Shown here one piece after another: positions 1 through 11,814 of a stretch of DNA of 56,728 bases. Each line of letters begins with the position of its first letter. The first letter of the stretch is position 1. This DNA comes from CAZCZU01 sp964503475. GTDB lineage: Bacteria > Pseudomonadota > Zetaproteobacteria > Mariprofundales > Mariprofundaceae. The translations under genes and the position numbers were made by a program. Location of the stretch: assembly GCA_964503475.1 (NCBI GenBank), contig CAZCZU010000015.1, positions 1-56,728 of the forward strand. The letters run 5' to 3'. Below the pieces are notes generated by a model that had not been told where the DNA came from, did not search any database, and saw only the letters and a list, made by a program, of their open reading frames with translations.

Positions 1-1
1 C

Positions 2-130
2 GAATGCCGGAGAGAATCTGAGATGGCTATTTACACAGATAGATTTACAGGCTCGACCAAGCCGTACCGCATCGAGGAGTTCAGCCAGACCATCCGCGAA
101 CTGCTTGGTGAGACTGCTTCCGAAGCGTGA
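2..130 (+). CDS. C-terminal end of a receiver-domain (response regulator or hybrid kinase) protein, partial
   Basis: The frame is open from the window edge to a TGA at 128-130. Its last residues read TKPYRIEEFSQTIRELLGE, which fits the end of a two-component receiver domain: the conserved Lys-Pro turn followed by the last amphipathic helix. The gene starts outside the window, so the rest of the protein cannot be described. The residues before the Lys-Pro do not match a receiver cleanly, so this could be a degenerate remnant. An alternative reading is a 35-residue ORF starting at the ATG at 23, which has a GGAGAG eight bases upstream. I prefer the partial-gene reading because of the Lys-Pro/helix pattern, but the evidence is short. 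Confidence 0.45.
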   Translation, partial: ECRRESEMAIYTDRFTGSTKPYRIEEFSQTIRELLGETASEA

Positions 131-180
131 CCGTGCTTTGGCTTTAATGGAGGCTCGCTCTAGGCTATGCTTCGCCGCAT

Positions 181-210
181 GCGGGTAGAGATCACAGCTA
201 CCCGCTTTCT
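181..210 (+). terminator. Rho-independent terminator before carB
   Basis: An eight-base perfect stem (181-188 with 198-205) has a nine-base loop and is followed by TTTCT. It closes the upstream transcript, so carB should have its own promoter or rely on read-through. The T tract is weak. Confidence 0.55.
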
Positions 211-257
211 GTGTGTCCGCCACACATATCGCCGATAGCAAGGAGCTGGGATCGTCC

Positions 258-3490
<3,233 letters not shown>

Positions 3491-3494
<4 letters not shown>

Positions 3495-3964
3495 ATCGTG
3501 TGCCAATGACGAAACTGGGCGCAGAAAAGATGCGTGAGGAGCTGGCCTTCCTGAAGAGCAAAAAGCGTCACGAGATCATCGCGGCCATTGAGGAGGCGCG
3601 CGCACACGGCGATCTCTCCGAGAATGCCGAGTACCATGCGGCCAAGGAAGAGCAGGGCATGAACGAGTCGCGTATCAAGTCGCTGGAGGATCGCCTGGCC
3701 CGGGCCGAGGTGATCGATCCGACGACCATCAAGGCCGAAAAGGTCGTGTTTGGTGCCACGGTGACTCTGGTCGATGCCGAGACCGAGAAGGAAGTGATCT
3801 ACCAGATCGTCGGTGAGGACGAGGCGAGCATCGAAGAGGGCAAGATTTCGATCACCTCGCCGATTGCGCGTGCGCTGATTGGCCGCGAAGAGGGCGACAT
3901 TGCTGTCGTGCATGCCCCGGGTGGCGAGCGTGAGTACGAAGTGGTGGAGATCCGCTATCTGTAA
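3491..3964 (+). CDS. greA: Transcription elongation factor GreA
   Basis: GreA enters the RNA polymerase secondary channel and stimulates cleavage of backtracked transcripts. The 157 residues match the family length exactly. The N-terminal coiled coil carries the acidic tip region (ARAHGDLSENAEY, about residues 36-48), followed by the FKBP-like C-terminal domain ending EVVEIRYL. The start codon overlaps the carB stop (ATGA), so the two are translationally coupled; carB-greA adjacency is common in Proteobacteria. GGAGAG lies just upstream inside carB. Confidence 0.96.
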
Positions 3965-3988
3965 CCGGTCGCGGAGCGAGAGCTACTG

Positions 3989-4477
3989 ATGGCCCTGCGT
4001 GCCACATGCCTGCGGGCCGGCGCCCTGCGTCTGGCGCTGGCGATGCTGCTGGCCTTGCTGCTGGTGCCGGGTTACCTGGCAGCTCCCGTCCTGTTTCACT
4101 ATGCCGATTCCCAGGCTACGGCCGGTATGCTGGCCGGTGAGCTTTTCCATGTCGCCAATCGCGGGGTGCTGCTTCTGGGCATTGCCGTTGCGGCATTCTG
4201 GTTGCGCATGTCCGGGCAGGGGAAACTGCGCTGGGGAGTGCTGTTGCTGGTGTTGCTGCTGGTGGCGGTCAATGAGTACGCGTTGACGCCGATCATGGCC
4301 AATATCAAGCAGGCCATGGGGCCGATCGATGCCGTGCCAAAGGATGATCCCGAACGGATGCGCTTTGGTATGTGGCACGGGATCAGTGCGCTGTTGCACC
4401 TGCTGGCCACCCTTTCGGCCATGTTGCTGGTCGCGATCGGGCAGCGCAGGGAAGGGGAGTCGTGCAGGGCTTCCTGA
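3989..4477 (+). CDS. DUF4149-type small integral membrane protein
   Basis: A 162-residue protein with about four hydrophobic segments (roughly 10-30, 50-67, 76-95 and 135-152). The first is followed by a conserved-looking Pro-Val-Leu-Phe and the last by a short basic tail. The pattern (VLFHYADSQATAGMLAGELF in the first loop, WHGISALLHL in the last helix) fits the DUF4149/TMEM205-like family found between greA and other genes in many Proteobacteria. The function is unknown. GGAGCGAG lies upstream of the ATG. The next gene starts inside its 3' end. Confidence 0.75.
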   Translation: MALRATCLRAGALRLALAMLLALLLVPGYLAAPVLFHYADSQATAGMLAGELFHVANRGVLLLGIAVAAFWLRMSGQGKLRWGVLLLVLLLVAVNEYALTPIMANIKQAMGPIDAVPKDDPERMRFGMWHGISALLHLLATLSAMLLVAIGQRREGESCRAS

Positions 4478-5535
4478 ACTGGCTGCAGCAGCGCATGGCC
4501 GATACGCAGCTCGTTATGCTGCTGGCATCGCTGCTGGCCATTTTTGCCCTGCTATCACTCTTTGGCCATGTGCTGGCGCCACTGCTGGTTGCGATTGCCC
4601 TGGCCTATGTGCTCGATGGCGTGGTCGAGCTTCTGGACCGCCTCCGCTTTCCGCACTGGCTCTCCGTGGTGCTGGTTGTGTCCGGATTTGGCCTGATTAT
4701 TGCCCTGGCTCTTCTGACCCTGCTGCCGCTGCTGACGGCCCAGGTCGGACGCCTGGTCGGCAATGCGCCGCAGTATCTGCAGCACCTGCGCGAAATGATC
4801 CTGCAGATGCATGCAAGCTATGCCAGCTGGCTGAATCCGGATTACGTGCAGCAGGTTGCCGGTTCGGCGGTGTCCAAGCTGCAGGAGTGGGGGGCGGCCC
4901 TGCTCTCCTTCTCCCTGTCGTCGATTCCCGGCCTGATTACGCTGCTGGTCTATGCCGTGCTGGTACCGGTGCTGGTCTTCTTTCTGCTCAAGGACAAGCA
5001 GGCGATCATCGGATGGTCGCAGAATTTTCTGCCGCATGAGCGTACGCTGCTGAGGCGCGTGTGGGGTGAGGTCGATGTGCAGATCGGCAACTACATCCGC
5101 GGCAAGTTCTGGGAGTCGGTGGTGGTCGGTTTCGCCATGTGGCTCGCCTACTGGCTGATGGGCCACGAATATGCGCTGCTTCTGGGTACGCTGACCGGTA
5201 TTTCGGTCTGGGTGCCCTTTGTCGGGGCCGCCGTGGTCACGATTCCGGTGGTGCTGCTCTCCTTTGTGCAGTGGGGCTGGAGTGATATGGCGCTCTACGG
5301 CTTGCTGGCCTACTCCATTATTCAGATTATCGATGCCAATGTCATTGTCCCCTGGCTCTTTTCGGAGATGGTCAACCTGCATCCGATCGCCATTATTGTC
5401 GCCGTACTGGTCTTTGGGAATCTGTGGGGAGTGATGGGGGTGTTCATCGCCATTCCGATGGCAGCCCTGGTGCAGAGTGTTCTCCGTATCATCCTGGAGC
5501 GGAAGCCGCCCGCAGAGAGCGTGCTTTCGGATTGA
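4462..5535 (+). CDS. AI-2E (PerM/YdgA) family membrane transporter
   Basis: A 357-residue polytopic membrane protein with the AI-2E family pattern: two N-terminal helices, a long soluble stretch (about residues 75-150), then a block of five or six helices that includes LGTLTGISVWVPFVGA and an Asn/Gly-rich pore-like region (FGNLWGVMGVFIAIP). The family name comes from a proposed autoinducer-2 exporter, but many members are Na+/H+ antiporters or uncharacterised permeases, so the substrate is open. I chose the GTG at 4462, which overlaps the upstream gene by 16 bases and has AGGGA nine bases before it. The ATG at 4495 is a possible alternative. Confidence 0.85.
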   Translation: MQGFLNWLQQRMADTQLVMLLASLLAIFALLSLFGHVLAPLLVAIALAYVLDGVVELLDRLRFPHWLSVVLVVSGFGLIIALALLTLLPLLTAQVGRLVGNAPQYLQHLREMILQMHASYASWLNPDYVQQVAGSAVSKLQEWGAALLSFSLSSIPGLITLLVYAVLVPVLVFFLLKDKQAIIGWSQNFLPHERTLLRRVWGEVDVQIGNYIRGKFWESVVVGFAMWLAYWLMGHEYALLLGTLTGISVWVPFVGAAVVTIPVVLLSFVQWGWSDMALYGLLAYSIIQIIDANVIVPWLFSEMVNLHPIAIIVAVLVFGNLWGVMGVFIAIPMAALVQSVLRIILERKPPAESVLSD

Positions 5536-5616
5536 CAGCGCCTGCTGCACCCCTAGCTTGCTCACTCCCGGCCTTAAGGGCCCATTCAACAGGATTCTTG
5601 CCCAGAGGATGACTTC

Positions 5617-6282
5617 GTGACCGACAGCAAAAAGCCCGCGAACAAAACAGAAACCCCGGCTCAGGAGGAGCATGTCTCCGCCACCGAAATGGAGGAACTC
5701 AAGCGCGATATGCGCTCGGCCCAGTTTATCGACTGGGCCCAGAAGAACAGCCAGCAGTTGATTGCCGCAGCGGTTGTCTTCGTGGTGTTGCTGCTCGGTG
5801 CGACCTACTGGGTTGAGCATCAGAAGTCGGAAAAAAATGCCGCAGCGGTCATTTACCAGAAGGCGATGACGGTCAACGATACGGAAGCGCAGAAGGCGTT
5901 GTTCCAGCAGGTGGTCAAGGAGCATGCCGGCAGCGGCTATGCGCATCTGGCCGAATTGCAGCTGGGCCGTTTCGACGATGGCGAAGCCTATTTGCAGCAA
6001 CTGGCGGACGACAGTTCGGCAAGCGATGCATTGCGCTGGCAGGCCCGTCTTGACCTGGCCGAGCGCAAGATCAATGCCGGCAACAACGATGCGGCGATGG
6101 CCCTGCTGAACAAGGCGGTCGGTGTCGAATACGAGCAGCTGCGTCATTACCTGATGGCGCGTGCCACCAGCGGCGCAACGCGTATCGAACATCTCAAGCA
6201 GGCGCAAGCCGAGATCTCGCATGATGAGGATCTGCGTCAGAAGATCGATATGATGCTGGCGGAAACGAATGCCGCACAGTAA
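5617..6282 (+). CDS. yfgM: YfgM-like tetratricopeptide-type membrane protein
   Basis: A 221-residue single-pass protein. It has a charged cytoplasmic N-terminus, one transmembrane helix (about residues 49-67, AAAVVFVVLLLGATYW) and a periplasmic helical-repeat domain of TPR_21 type. In E. coli YfgM associates with the SecYEG translocon and PpiD and hands proteins to periplasmic chaperones. Its place directly before bamB and der is the same as in E. coli and is the main support for the name. The GTG start has AGAGGA eight bases upstream. Its 3' end overlaps bamB by 14 bases. Confidence 0.8.
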   Translation: MTDSKKPANKTETPAQEEHVSATEMEELKRDMRSAQFIDWAQKNSQQLIAAAVVFVVLLLGATYWVEHQKSEKNAAAVIYQKAMTVNDTEAQKALFQQVVKEHAGSGYAHLAELQLGRFDDGEAYLQQLADDSSASDALRWQARLDLAERKINAGNNDAAMALLNKAVGVEYEQLRHYLMARATSGATRIEHLKQAQAEISHDEDLRQKIDMMLAETNAAQ

Positions 6283-7438
6283 GCCGTCTGTATGGCTGCA
6301 GCGGGTGACAGTCCTCGGGCTCTGCCTTGCTCTTCTTGCCTCCTGTGCAACGACCTCCGACCACGCTCCGGCCGCTGCCGGAGCCACGATTGAACATGCC
6401 TGGTCTGCCGATGTGGATCATCGCCAGCCCCGCTCACCGCAGGGCTTCAGTCTGCCGACGACGGTAGGCCGGGGCAGTAGCGCCCTTGTCGTGTCCGGCG
6501 GACGTGACGGCTGGGCTCACATCCTGGATGCCGGTGGCGCCGAAGTGCGCCGGGTCAGTCTCGATGCACCGTGTGATTCGGGTGCCGCCACATTGGCCAA
6601 CGGTCTGGTCGTACTGGGTGACGTCAAGGCCGTGCTCTACGGCATCGATCCGCAGACAGGCACGATCCGCTGGCGGTTCCAGCTCTCCGCGCCACTGGTC
6701 GGTACGCCGGTCGTCGCCGGCAATGATGTGCTGGTTCAGACAAGCGATAACCGCCTCTATCGTATCTCGGCCGACGGTCACAAGCAGTGGAGTGTGGCCG
6801 AGTATGCGACGGGACTGGGCTTCTATCTTTCGTCATCCCCGCTGCTGCATGACGGGGTGGTGTATGCCTTCTTCGTCAATGGCGATGCGGTGGCGGTAAA
6901 CGCCGCCAACGGCGATCTGCTGTGGCGCAAGCAGCTGCTGCTCGATGCGGATGCGGCTGTGCTGAGCGAGCTGAAAGCGCCGGTGGCGCGGCCGACCTAC
7001 TTCTCGCAGCTGGTGCTCGATGGCATTCCGGCGCGCGATGTCGTGCTTTTTCCCTTCTATCAGGGCGAAATGTTTGCACTGGCCCATACGGATGGAAGCC
7101 AGACCTTGCGCCACAGCCTGTCACTCAAATCATCGCCGCTGCAGCACGATGGCTTGCTTTACATGGCTGCCAGCGATGGTTCGTTGCAGGCGATCAATAT
7201 GGCAAGTGGCCAGATCATGTGGAAACAGCAGCTTTCCGGCCGTGAGCTGCTGGGCCCTGTATTCTGGCAGGGGGCGCTCTGGGTAGCGGCAACGGATGGA
7301 ACGGTCTATCGCCTTGACCTGGACGGGCATGTGCAGGGTAAGGTCAAACTGCCGGGCCGTGTCGATCGCACGCCGGTTGCGGGTGCACTCGGGGTGCTGG
7401 TCAAAACCGATCTGGGTGCGCTGCACCTGCTGCATTGA
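6269..7438 (+). CDS. bamB: Outer membrane assembly lipoprotein BamB
   Basis: BamB is the beta-propeller lipoprotein of the BAM complex that inserts outer membrane beta-barrel proteins. The 389 residues compare with 392 in E. coli. A signal peptide ends in the lipobox LLASC with Cys26 as the lipidation site. The rest shows repeated PQQ-like blades (for example LYGIDPQTGTIRW, LYRISADG, VYRLDLDGHVQG). It lies between yfgM and der as in E. coli. Confidence 0.92.
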   Translation: MPHSKPSVWLQRVTVLGLCLALLASCATTSDHAPAAAGATIEHAWSADVDHRQPRSPQGFSLPTTVGRGSSALVVSGGRDGWAHILDAGGAEVRRVSLDAPCDSGAATLANGLVVLGDVKAVLYGIDPQTGTIRWRFQLSAPLVGTPVVAGNDVLVQTSDNRLYRISADGHKQWSVAEYATGLGFYLSSSPLLHDGVVYAFFVNGDAVAVNAANGDLLWRKQLLLDADAAVLSELKAPVARPTYFSQLVLDGIPARDVVLFPFYQGEMFALAHTDGSQTLRHSLSLKSSPLQHDGLLYMAASDGSLQAINMASGQIMWKQQLSGRELLGPVFWQGALWVAATDGTVYRLDLDGHVQGKVKLPGRVDRTPVAGALGVLVKTDLGALHLLH

Positions 7439-7443
7439 CCGCC

Positions 7444-8784
7444 ATGCAGGCACGTCTTCCCATTGTGGCCATTGTCGGCCGGCCCAACGTCGGCAAGTCG
7501 ACGCTGTTCAACCGCCTGGTCAAGAAGCGCAAGGCGATCGTCGGTGATCGTCCGGGTGTGACCGTCGACCGCCTGGAGAGCCATTGCGATCTCGGCAGTC
7601 GCCAGGTGGTGCTGGTCGATACCGGCGGTATCGGCGAGCCGCAGCATGGCGAAATGCAGGCCTCCATCGATGCCCAGGTTGAGGCCGCTCTCGATGTAGC
7701 CGATCTGGTGATCTTTGCCGTGGATGGCCAGAACGGCTGTACGCCGGTCGATGAGGCCATCGCCGACAAGCTGCGTCGACATCAGTTGCCGGTCGCCGTT
7801 GTGGTCAACAAGGCCGAAAATCCCGATGTTGTTCATGATTTCCATGTACTGGGATTGGGTGAGCCCTATCCCGTTTCCGCCATTCATGGCCAGGGCGTAC
7901 GTCACTTTGTCGATGCGCTGCAGGCGTTGGTGCCCGAATTGCCGCCGGTCACCGAGAGTGCTGAGGAGCCCTTGGCCGGCATTGCCGTTATCGGCCGTCC
8001 GAATGTCGGTAAATCGACCCTGATCAATGCCTGGCTGGGCCGTGATCGTATGGTGGTGAGTCCCATTGCCGGCACGACCCGCGACGCTATCGACAGCGAT
8101 CTTCCCTATGGCGACGGCGTGGTGCGCCTCGTCGATACAGCCGGACAACGCAAACACGGTCGCATCAGCGACATCATCGAGTTCGTGGCACGCGTCAAGG
8201 CGGTACAGGCCTTCCGCCGGGCCGATTGTGCCGTGATGGTACTGGATGGTTCCGAGGGCATTGTCGAACAGGATATGCGCCTGATGCGCCTGGCCCATGA
8301 AGAGGGATGTGCGCTGATTGTGGCCGTCAACAAGGTCGACCTGCTCAGTGACGAGGAATGGGCTTATTATGTCGAGCGTCTCGATTTCCGTATGCGGGGC
8401 CTGCCGGATGTGCCGGTTTTCCGTATTGCGGCCAAAGAGCGCAAGGGTGTACGCAAGCTGCTCGACGAGGCGGTGAAGGCCGCCGGACGCAATGGCTTTA
8501 CGCTGGGGACCGGCGAATTGAACCGCTGGCTGGAGAAGGCCCAGGAACGTCAGCGCCCGCCCGGCGATCGTGGCGTGGCGGTGCGCATGAAGTATGCCTC
8601 GCAGATCTCCTCCTCACCGCCGACCCTGAAGATATTCTGCAATCGTCCCAAACTGGTGAAGGATTCATACCTGCGTTATCTGGAGCAGGATTTCCGCAAG
8701 ACCTTCAGACTGCCGGGTGTGCCGGTACGGATTCGCTTTTCCAGCAGTGATAATCCCTATGCCGACAAGGGCAAGCGACGCTGA
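7444..8784 (+). CDS. der: Ribosome assembly GTPase Der (EngA)
   Basis: Der is the double GTPase needed for 50S subunit assembly. Two complete GTPase domains each begin GRPNVGKST (about residues 11 and 185), each with a DTxG switch (DTGGIG, DTAGQR) and an N-K-x-D-type base motif (NKAEN, NKVD). A KH-like C-terminal domain follows, ending in a basic tail. From the ATG at 7444 it has 446 residues. An in-frame TTG at 7435 overlaps the bamB stop and is a second possible start; no strong ribosome site decides between them. Confidence 0.95.
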   Translation: MQARLPIVAIVGRPNVGKSTLFNRLVKKRKAIVGDRPGVTVDRLESHCDLGSRQVVLVDTGGIGEPQHGEMQASIDAQVEAALDVADLVIFAVDGQNGCTPVDEAIADKLRRHQLPVAVVVNKAENPDVVHDFHVLGLGEPYPVSAIHGQGVRHFVDALQALVPELPPVTESAEEPLAGIAVIGRPNVGKSTLINAWLGRDRMVVSPIAGTTRDAIDSDLPYGDGVVRLVDTAGQRKHGRISDIIEFVARVKAVQAFRRADCAVMVLDGSEGIVEQDMRLMRLAHEEGCALIVAVNKVDLLSDEEWAYYVERLDFRMRGLPDVPVFRIAAKERKGVRKLLDEAVKAAGRNGFTLGTGELNRWLEKAQERQRPPGDRGVAVRMKYASQISSSPPTLKIFCNRPKLVKDSYLRYLEQDFRKTFRLPGVPVRIRFSSSDNPYADKGKRR

Positions 8785-9221
8785 TGCGCAGTTTCGAGGA
8801 GACGCGCGTTCTCTCGTGTCCTGCATCGGTGATGTTCGATGTGGTGATGGATATCGAGGCGTATCCCGATTTTTTGCCATGGGTCGCCGGCGCCAGGGTG
8901 CTGACACGTGATACCCACGAACTGACCGCCGAGCTGACCGCCGATTTTGCCGGCATGCATCATAGTTTTACGACGGTCGATCGTTTCAAGGCCAACCAGT
9001 TGGTGGAGATTCGCCTGCAGGATGGTCCTTTCCGCTTTCTCGAAAGCATCTGGACCTTTGAGGACCTGGGCGAGGATTCCTGCCGGGCTCACTTCTCCAT
9101 TGAGTTCGAATTCAAGTCGATGATGCTGGATATGGTGGCCAGCCCGATCTTCTCCAGGGCCTGCAGCTCGATGGTGCACGCCTTCGAAACCCGGGCGATC
9201 GCTTTGAAGGGGCAGGGCTGA
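8784..9221 (+). CDS. ratA: RatA/Coq10-type START-fold protein
   Basis: A 145-residue polyketide-cyclase/START-like protein of the Coq10-RatA family. Typical features are the opening VLSCPASVMFDVVMDIEAYPDFLPW and the late FEFKSMMLDMVASPIF segment. In mitochondria and many bacteria Coq10 homologues bind ubiquinone and support respiration. In E. coli RatA was described as a toxin blocking 70S ribosome association, so the role here is not settled. The start overlaps the der stop by one base (TGATG) and rnfH follows with the same overlap; ratA-rnfH is a conserved pair. Confidence 0.88.
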   Translation: MRSFEETRVLSCPASVMFDVVMDIEAYPDFLPWVAGARVLTRDTHELTAELTADFAGMHHSFTTVDRFKANQLVEIRLQDGPFRFLESIWTFEDLGEDSCRAHFSIEFEFKSMMLDMVASPIFSRACSSMVHAFETRAIALKGQG

Positions 9222-9535
9222 TGCATGTGATGATCGCCTATGCCCTGCCGCAGGAACAGTATCTCGAAGAGCTCGATGTGCCGGAATCGACCACGGTGGA
9301 ACAGGCGATCCAAATGAGCCATGTGCTGGAGAAATTCCCCGAGATCGACCTGAAGAGTAATAAGGTGGGCATCTTCGCCAAGCTGGCCAAGCTCGATCAG
9401 GCACTTGAAGAGGGTGATCGGATCGAGATCTATCGGGCCTTGCCGCGCAAACCCCGCAGTGCCCATGCGGCGGACGATAAAAAGGCGCGCATCCGGGCGA
9501 AAAAAGAGCGTCAGGAGGGCGGAGAGTCCGCTTAA
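9221..9535 (+). CDS. rnfH: RnfH/RatB family ubiquitin-fold protein
   Basis: A 104-residue beta-grasp protein of the UPF0125/RnfH family: an N-terminal IAYALPQEQYLEEL strand-turn, IFAKLAKLDQALEEGDRIEIYRAL, then a Lys/Arg-rich tail. The family was named from rnf operons and its biochemical role is unclear. It overlaps ratA by one base, and the ratA-rnfH order supports the call. About 107 bases without a gene follow before the protease. Confidence 0.88.
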   Translation: MHVMIAYALPQEQYLEELDVPESTTVEQAIQMSHVLEKFPEIDLKSNKVGIFAKLAKLDQALEEGDRIEIYRALPRKPRSAHAADDKKARIRAKKERQEGGESA

Positions 9536-9642
9536 TGGCTTCTTTTCATTCCATTAATCTTCGTTTCATCGTTTCCTCTTCACTATCCCTTGCCGGATTC
9601 GCTACGGAATCGAAACGCCACTGATCGGAAAAGGAGTCTGAA

Positions 9643-11028
9643 TTGAAATACTTGAAGTCCATGCTGTTAGTGAGCTCGTTGATGCTGATGCCGGTGCTGG
9701 CCCAGGCATTGCCGGACAGCTTCGCAGACCTGGCCGAAATGCAGGAGCCATCGGTCGTCAATATCAGCACCACCAAAACAGTACGCGTGCAGCCGATGCC
9801 GCAGACACCTTTTGGTGGCGGTTCGCCTTTCGATCAGTTCTTCCACGATTTCTTCGGCAATATGCCGCCGCAGGAGCGTCATGCCCTCGGTACCGGATTC
9901 ATCATCTCGGCCAACGGCTATGTGGTGACCAACAATCATGTCATTGATGGAGCGGACGAGGTGGTCGTCAAGCTGAGCGATGGCGAGGAGCATCCGGCCA
10001 AGGTGGTCGGCGCCGACTCCAAGCTCGATATCGCCCTGCTCAAGATTGATGCCAAGGGCCTGCGCCCGGTCAAGCTGGGTGATTCCGAGAAGCTGCGTGT
10101 CGGTGACTGGGTCGTGGCCATTGGTAACCCCTTCGGGCTCGACCAGACGGTGACCGCCGGCATCGTATCGGCCAAGGGGCGTGTGATCGGAGCCGGGCCC
10201 TACGACAGCTTCATCCAGACGGATGCGGCCATCAATCCGGGCAATTCCGGTGGCCCGCTGTTCAATGCCCGGGGCGAAGTGGTCGGCATCAATACGGCCA
10301 TCTATTCGCGCAGCGGCGGCAACAACGGTATCGGTTTTGCGATTCCCATCAATCTGGCCCGCTCGGTATTCGATGAGCTGCGTACCACCGGCCATGTTCA
10401 GCGCGCAAGGCTTGGCGTCGCGATTCGCGATATCGATCGCGACACGATGAAGGCCATGGGCCTTAAAGATCGTCATGGTGCGATGGTGGCACAGGTACAG
10501 GCCGGTTCGGCGGCCGATAAAGCCGGTATCCAGGCCGGTGATGTCATCGTGGGCCTGGACAACGAGAAGATCGAGAGCGCCCATGATCTGCCGATTCGCG
10601 TGGCACGCCACAAGCCGGGTCAGAAGGTCAACGTTCACATTATTCGCAACGGCAAGCAGATGAACATTCCGGTACAGGTCGAAGCGATGTCCGAAGAGAC
10701 GCATGCGTCCGCACATCCCGAAAATGGTGGTGTCTCGCTTGGCCTGAGGCTCAGCGAGATGGATCACGAGGATCGCAAGGCGCTGCATGCCCGGGTCAAG
10801 CATGGTCTTGTGGTGCAGCAGGTGCGTCCGCGTTCGCCGGCTGCCCAGGCGGGGATTGGTCGCGGCGATGTGATCTACAAGGTCAATGGCAAGTCGGTCG
10901 ACAGCCTCGATCACTTCAGCAAGATGGTGAAAAAGTTGAAAGGCGGCGACGTGCTGCGTGTGCTGCTCGATCGTCATGGCGATCAGGTTTTCGTCATTAT
11001 CCGTCTGCCCAAGGCACCGCACGGCTGA
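9643..11028 (+). CDS. degQ: Periplasmic Do-family serine protease (DegP/DegQ/MucD)
   Basis: A 461-residue periplasmic quality-control protease and chaperone. The signal peptide has a probable Ala-Gln-Ala cleavage near residue 22. The trypsin-like domain shows the catalytic triad His99 (TNNHVIDGADE), Asp129 (SKLDIALLK) and Ser202 (NPGNSGGPL). Two PDZ domains follow (about 265-350 and 365-455), each with a G-x-x-x-G-D-V-I loop. The TTG start is chosen because AAGGAG lies six bases before it; an in-frame ATG at 9661 would shorten the signal peptide. Whether it is the DegP, DegQ or MucD type cannot be settled; length and two PDZ domains fit all three. Confidence 0.9.
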   Translation: MKYLKSMLLVSSLMLMPVLAQALPDSFADLAEMQEPSVVNISTTKTVRVQPMPQTPFGGGSPFDQFFHDFFGNMPPQERHALGTGFIISANGYVVTNNHVIDGADEVVVKLSDGEEHPAKVVGADSKLDIALLKIDAKGLRPVKLGDSEKLRVGDWVVAIGNPFGLDQTVTAGIVSAKGRVIGAGPYDSFIQTDAAINPGNSGGPLFNARGEVVGINTAIYSRSGGNNGIGFAIPINLARSVFDELRTTGHVQRARLGVAIRDIDRDTMKAMGLKDRHGAMVAQVQAGSAADKAGIQAGDVIVGLDNEKIESAHDLPIRVARHKPGQKVNVHIIRNGKQMNIPVQVEAMSEETHASAHPENGGVSLGLRLSEMDHEDRKALHARVKHGLVVQQVRPRSPAAQAGIGRGDVIYKVNGKSVDSLDHFSKMVKKLKGGDVLRVLLDRHGDQVFVIIRLPKAPHG

Positions 11029-11029
11029 T

Positions 11030-11293
11030 ATGGCCCTGCCGGAGCTGCAACTTATGAGCCGAAGGGCCTGCTGCCTGTGCGACGATGCTCGCACGGTGGC
11101 TGAGGCCCTGGCGGCTCGTAATCTCTGCCGCCTGCAGGTCGTGGATGTCGACCAGGAGATCGAGCTGGCTCGTCGATACGGCATGGATGTGCCGGTGTTG
11201 CTGATTAACGGAGAAGTGCGATTCAAGCATCGCGTCACGGCCGATGAGCTTGAGGCCGCTCTGACCGCATCCGGGGAGGCCGTGTCATGCTGA
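11030..11293 (+). CDS. Glutaredoxin-like protein (DUF836 type)
   Basis: An 87-residue thioredoxin-fold protein. The redox site is Cys-Cys-Leu-Cys near residues 14-17 (MSRRACCLCDDA), followed by the cis-proline motif DVPVLLING, as in the short glutaredoxin-like DUF836 family. The ATG directly follows the protease stop (TGATATG), so it is probably cotranscribed, and it overlaps the TlpA gene by seven bases. A thiol-redox partnership with the next gene is plausible but inferred only from adjacency. Confidence 0.8.
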   Translation: MALPELQLMSRRACCLCDDARTVAEALAARNLCRLQVVDVDQEIELARRYGMDVPVLLINGEVRFKHRVTADELEAALTASGEAVSC

Positions 11294-11814
11294 GTCGCTG
11301 GTTGACGGCCCTGGCCCTGGTCGCCCTGATTGGCGGCGGGGCCTGGATGGGTCTGCCGGATGTCAAACCACAGGTGGAGGAGGGCAAGCCGGCCCTGCCA
11401 TTCACGTTGCCTGATCTCTCCGGCAAACTGCAGGCGCTGCCGGAGGGCAAAGTGGTGCTGCTCAATTTCTGGGCTACCTGGTGTCCGTCGTGCCGCCAGG
11501 AGATGCCGTCGATGGCAGCGCTCTCGCGCCGCTTTGAGGGTAAGGGCCTGCAGGTGGTGGCGGTTTCGGTCGACAAGAGTGCCAATGACCTGGCCGGTTT
11601 CGTACGCGAGTACAAATTGCCGTTTACGGTGCTGCATGATGCCGATGCCGCCACATCGGCCAGCTACGGCGTATTCCGTTATCCGGAATCGTTCCTGATC
11701 GATCGCCATGGCGTGGTGCGCTACCATCTGATCGGCGCGGTGGACTGGATGTCGCCGCAGGTTTTGCAGGGCATTGAGGGGATGCTGAATGAACAGTCCG
11801 GAAAGGTCGGGTAA
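11287..11814 (+). CDS. TlpA/ResA-type membrane-anchored thiol-disulfide oxidoreductase
   Basis: A 175-residue protein with an N-terminal hydrophobic anchor (about 6-22) and a periplasmic thioredoxin/AhpC-TSA domain carrying the active site W65-C-P-S-C69 and the cis-Pro region RYPESFLID. Such proteins reduce periplasmic disulfides, often in cytochrome c or copper-centre maturation; no cytochrome genes are nearby to fix the target. It overlaps both neighbours (glutaredoxin upstream, ligA downstream by 26 bases). Confidence 0.88.
   Translation: MLSRWLTALALVALIGGGAWMGLPDVKPQVEEGKPALPFTLPDLSGKLQALPEGKVVLLNFWATWCPSCRQEMPSMAALSRRFEGKGLQVVAVSVDKSANDLAGFVREYKLPFTVLHDADAATSASYGVFRYPESFLIDRHGVVRYHLIGAVDWMSPQVLQGIEGMLNEQSGKVG

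Noticed and set aside
213..257. GTG at 213 as the carB start
   Set aside because: It lies just after the terminator stem and adds residues with no similarity; the ATG at 258 gives the standard CarB N-terminus.
4462..5535. Calling the AI-2E family protein an autoinducer-2 exporter
   Set aside because: Family membership is clear, but members differ in substrate and no quorum-sensing genes are nearby.
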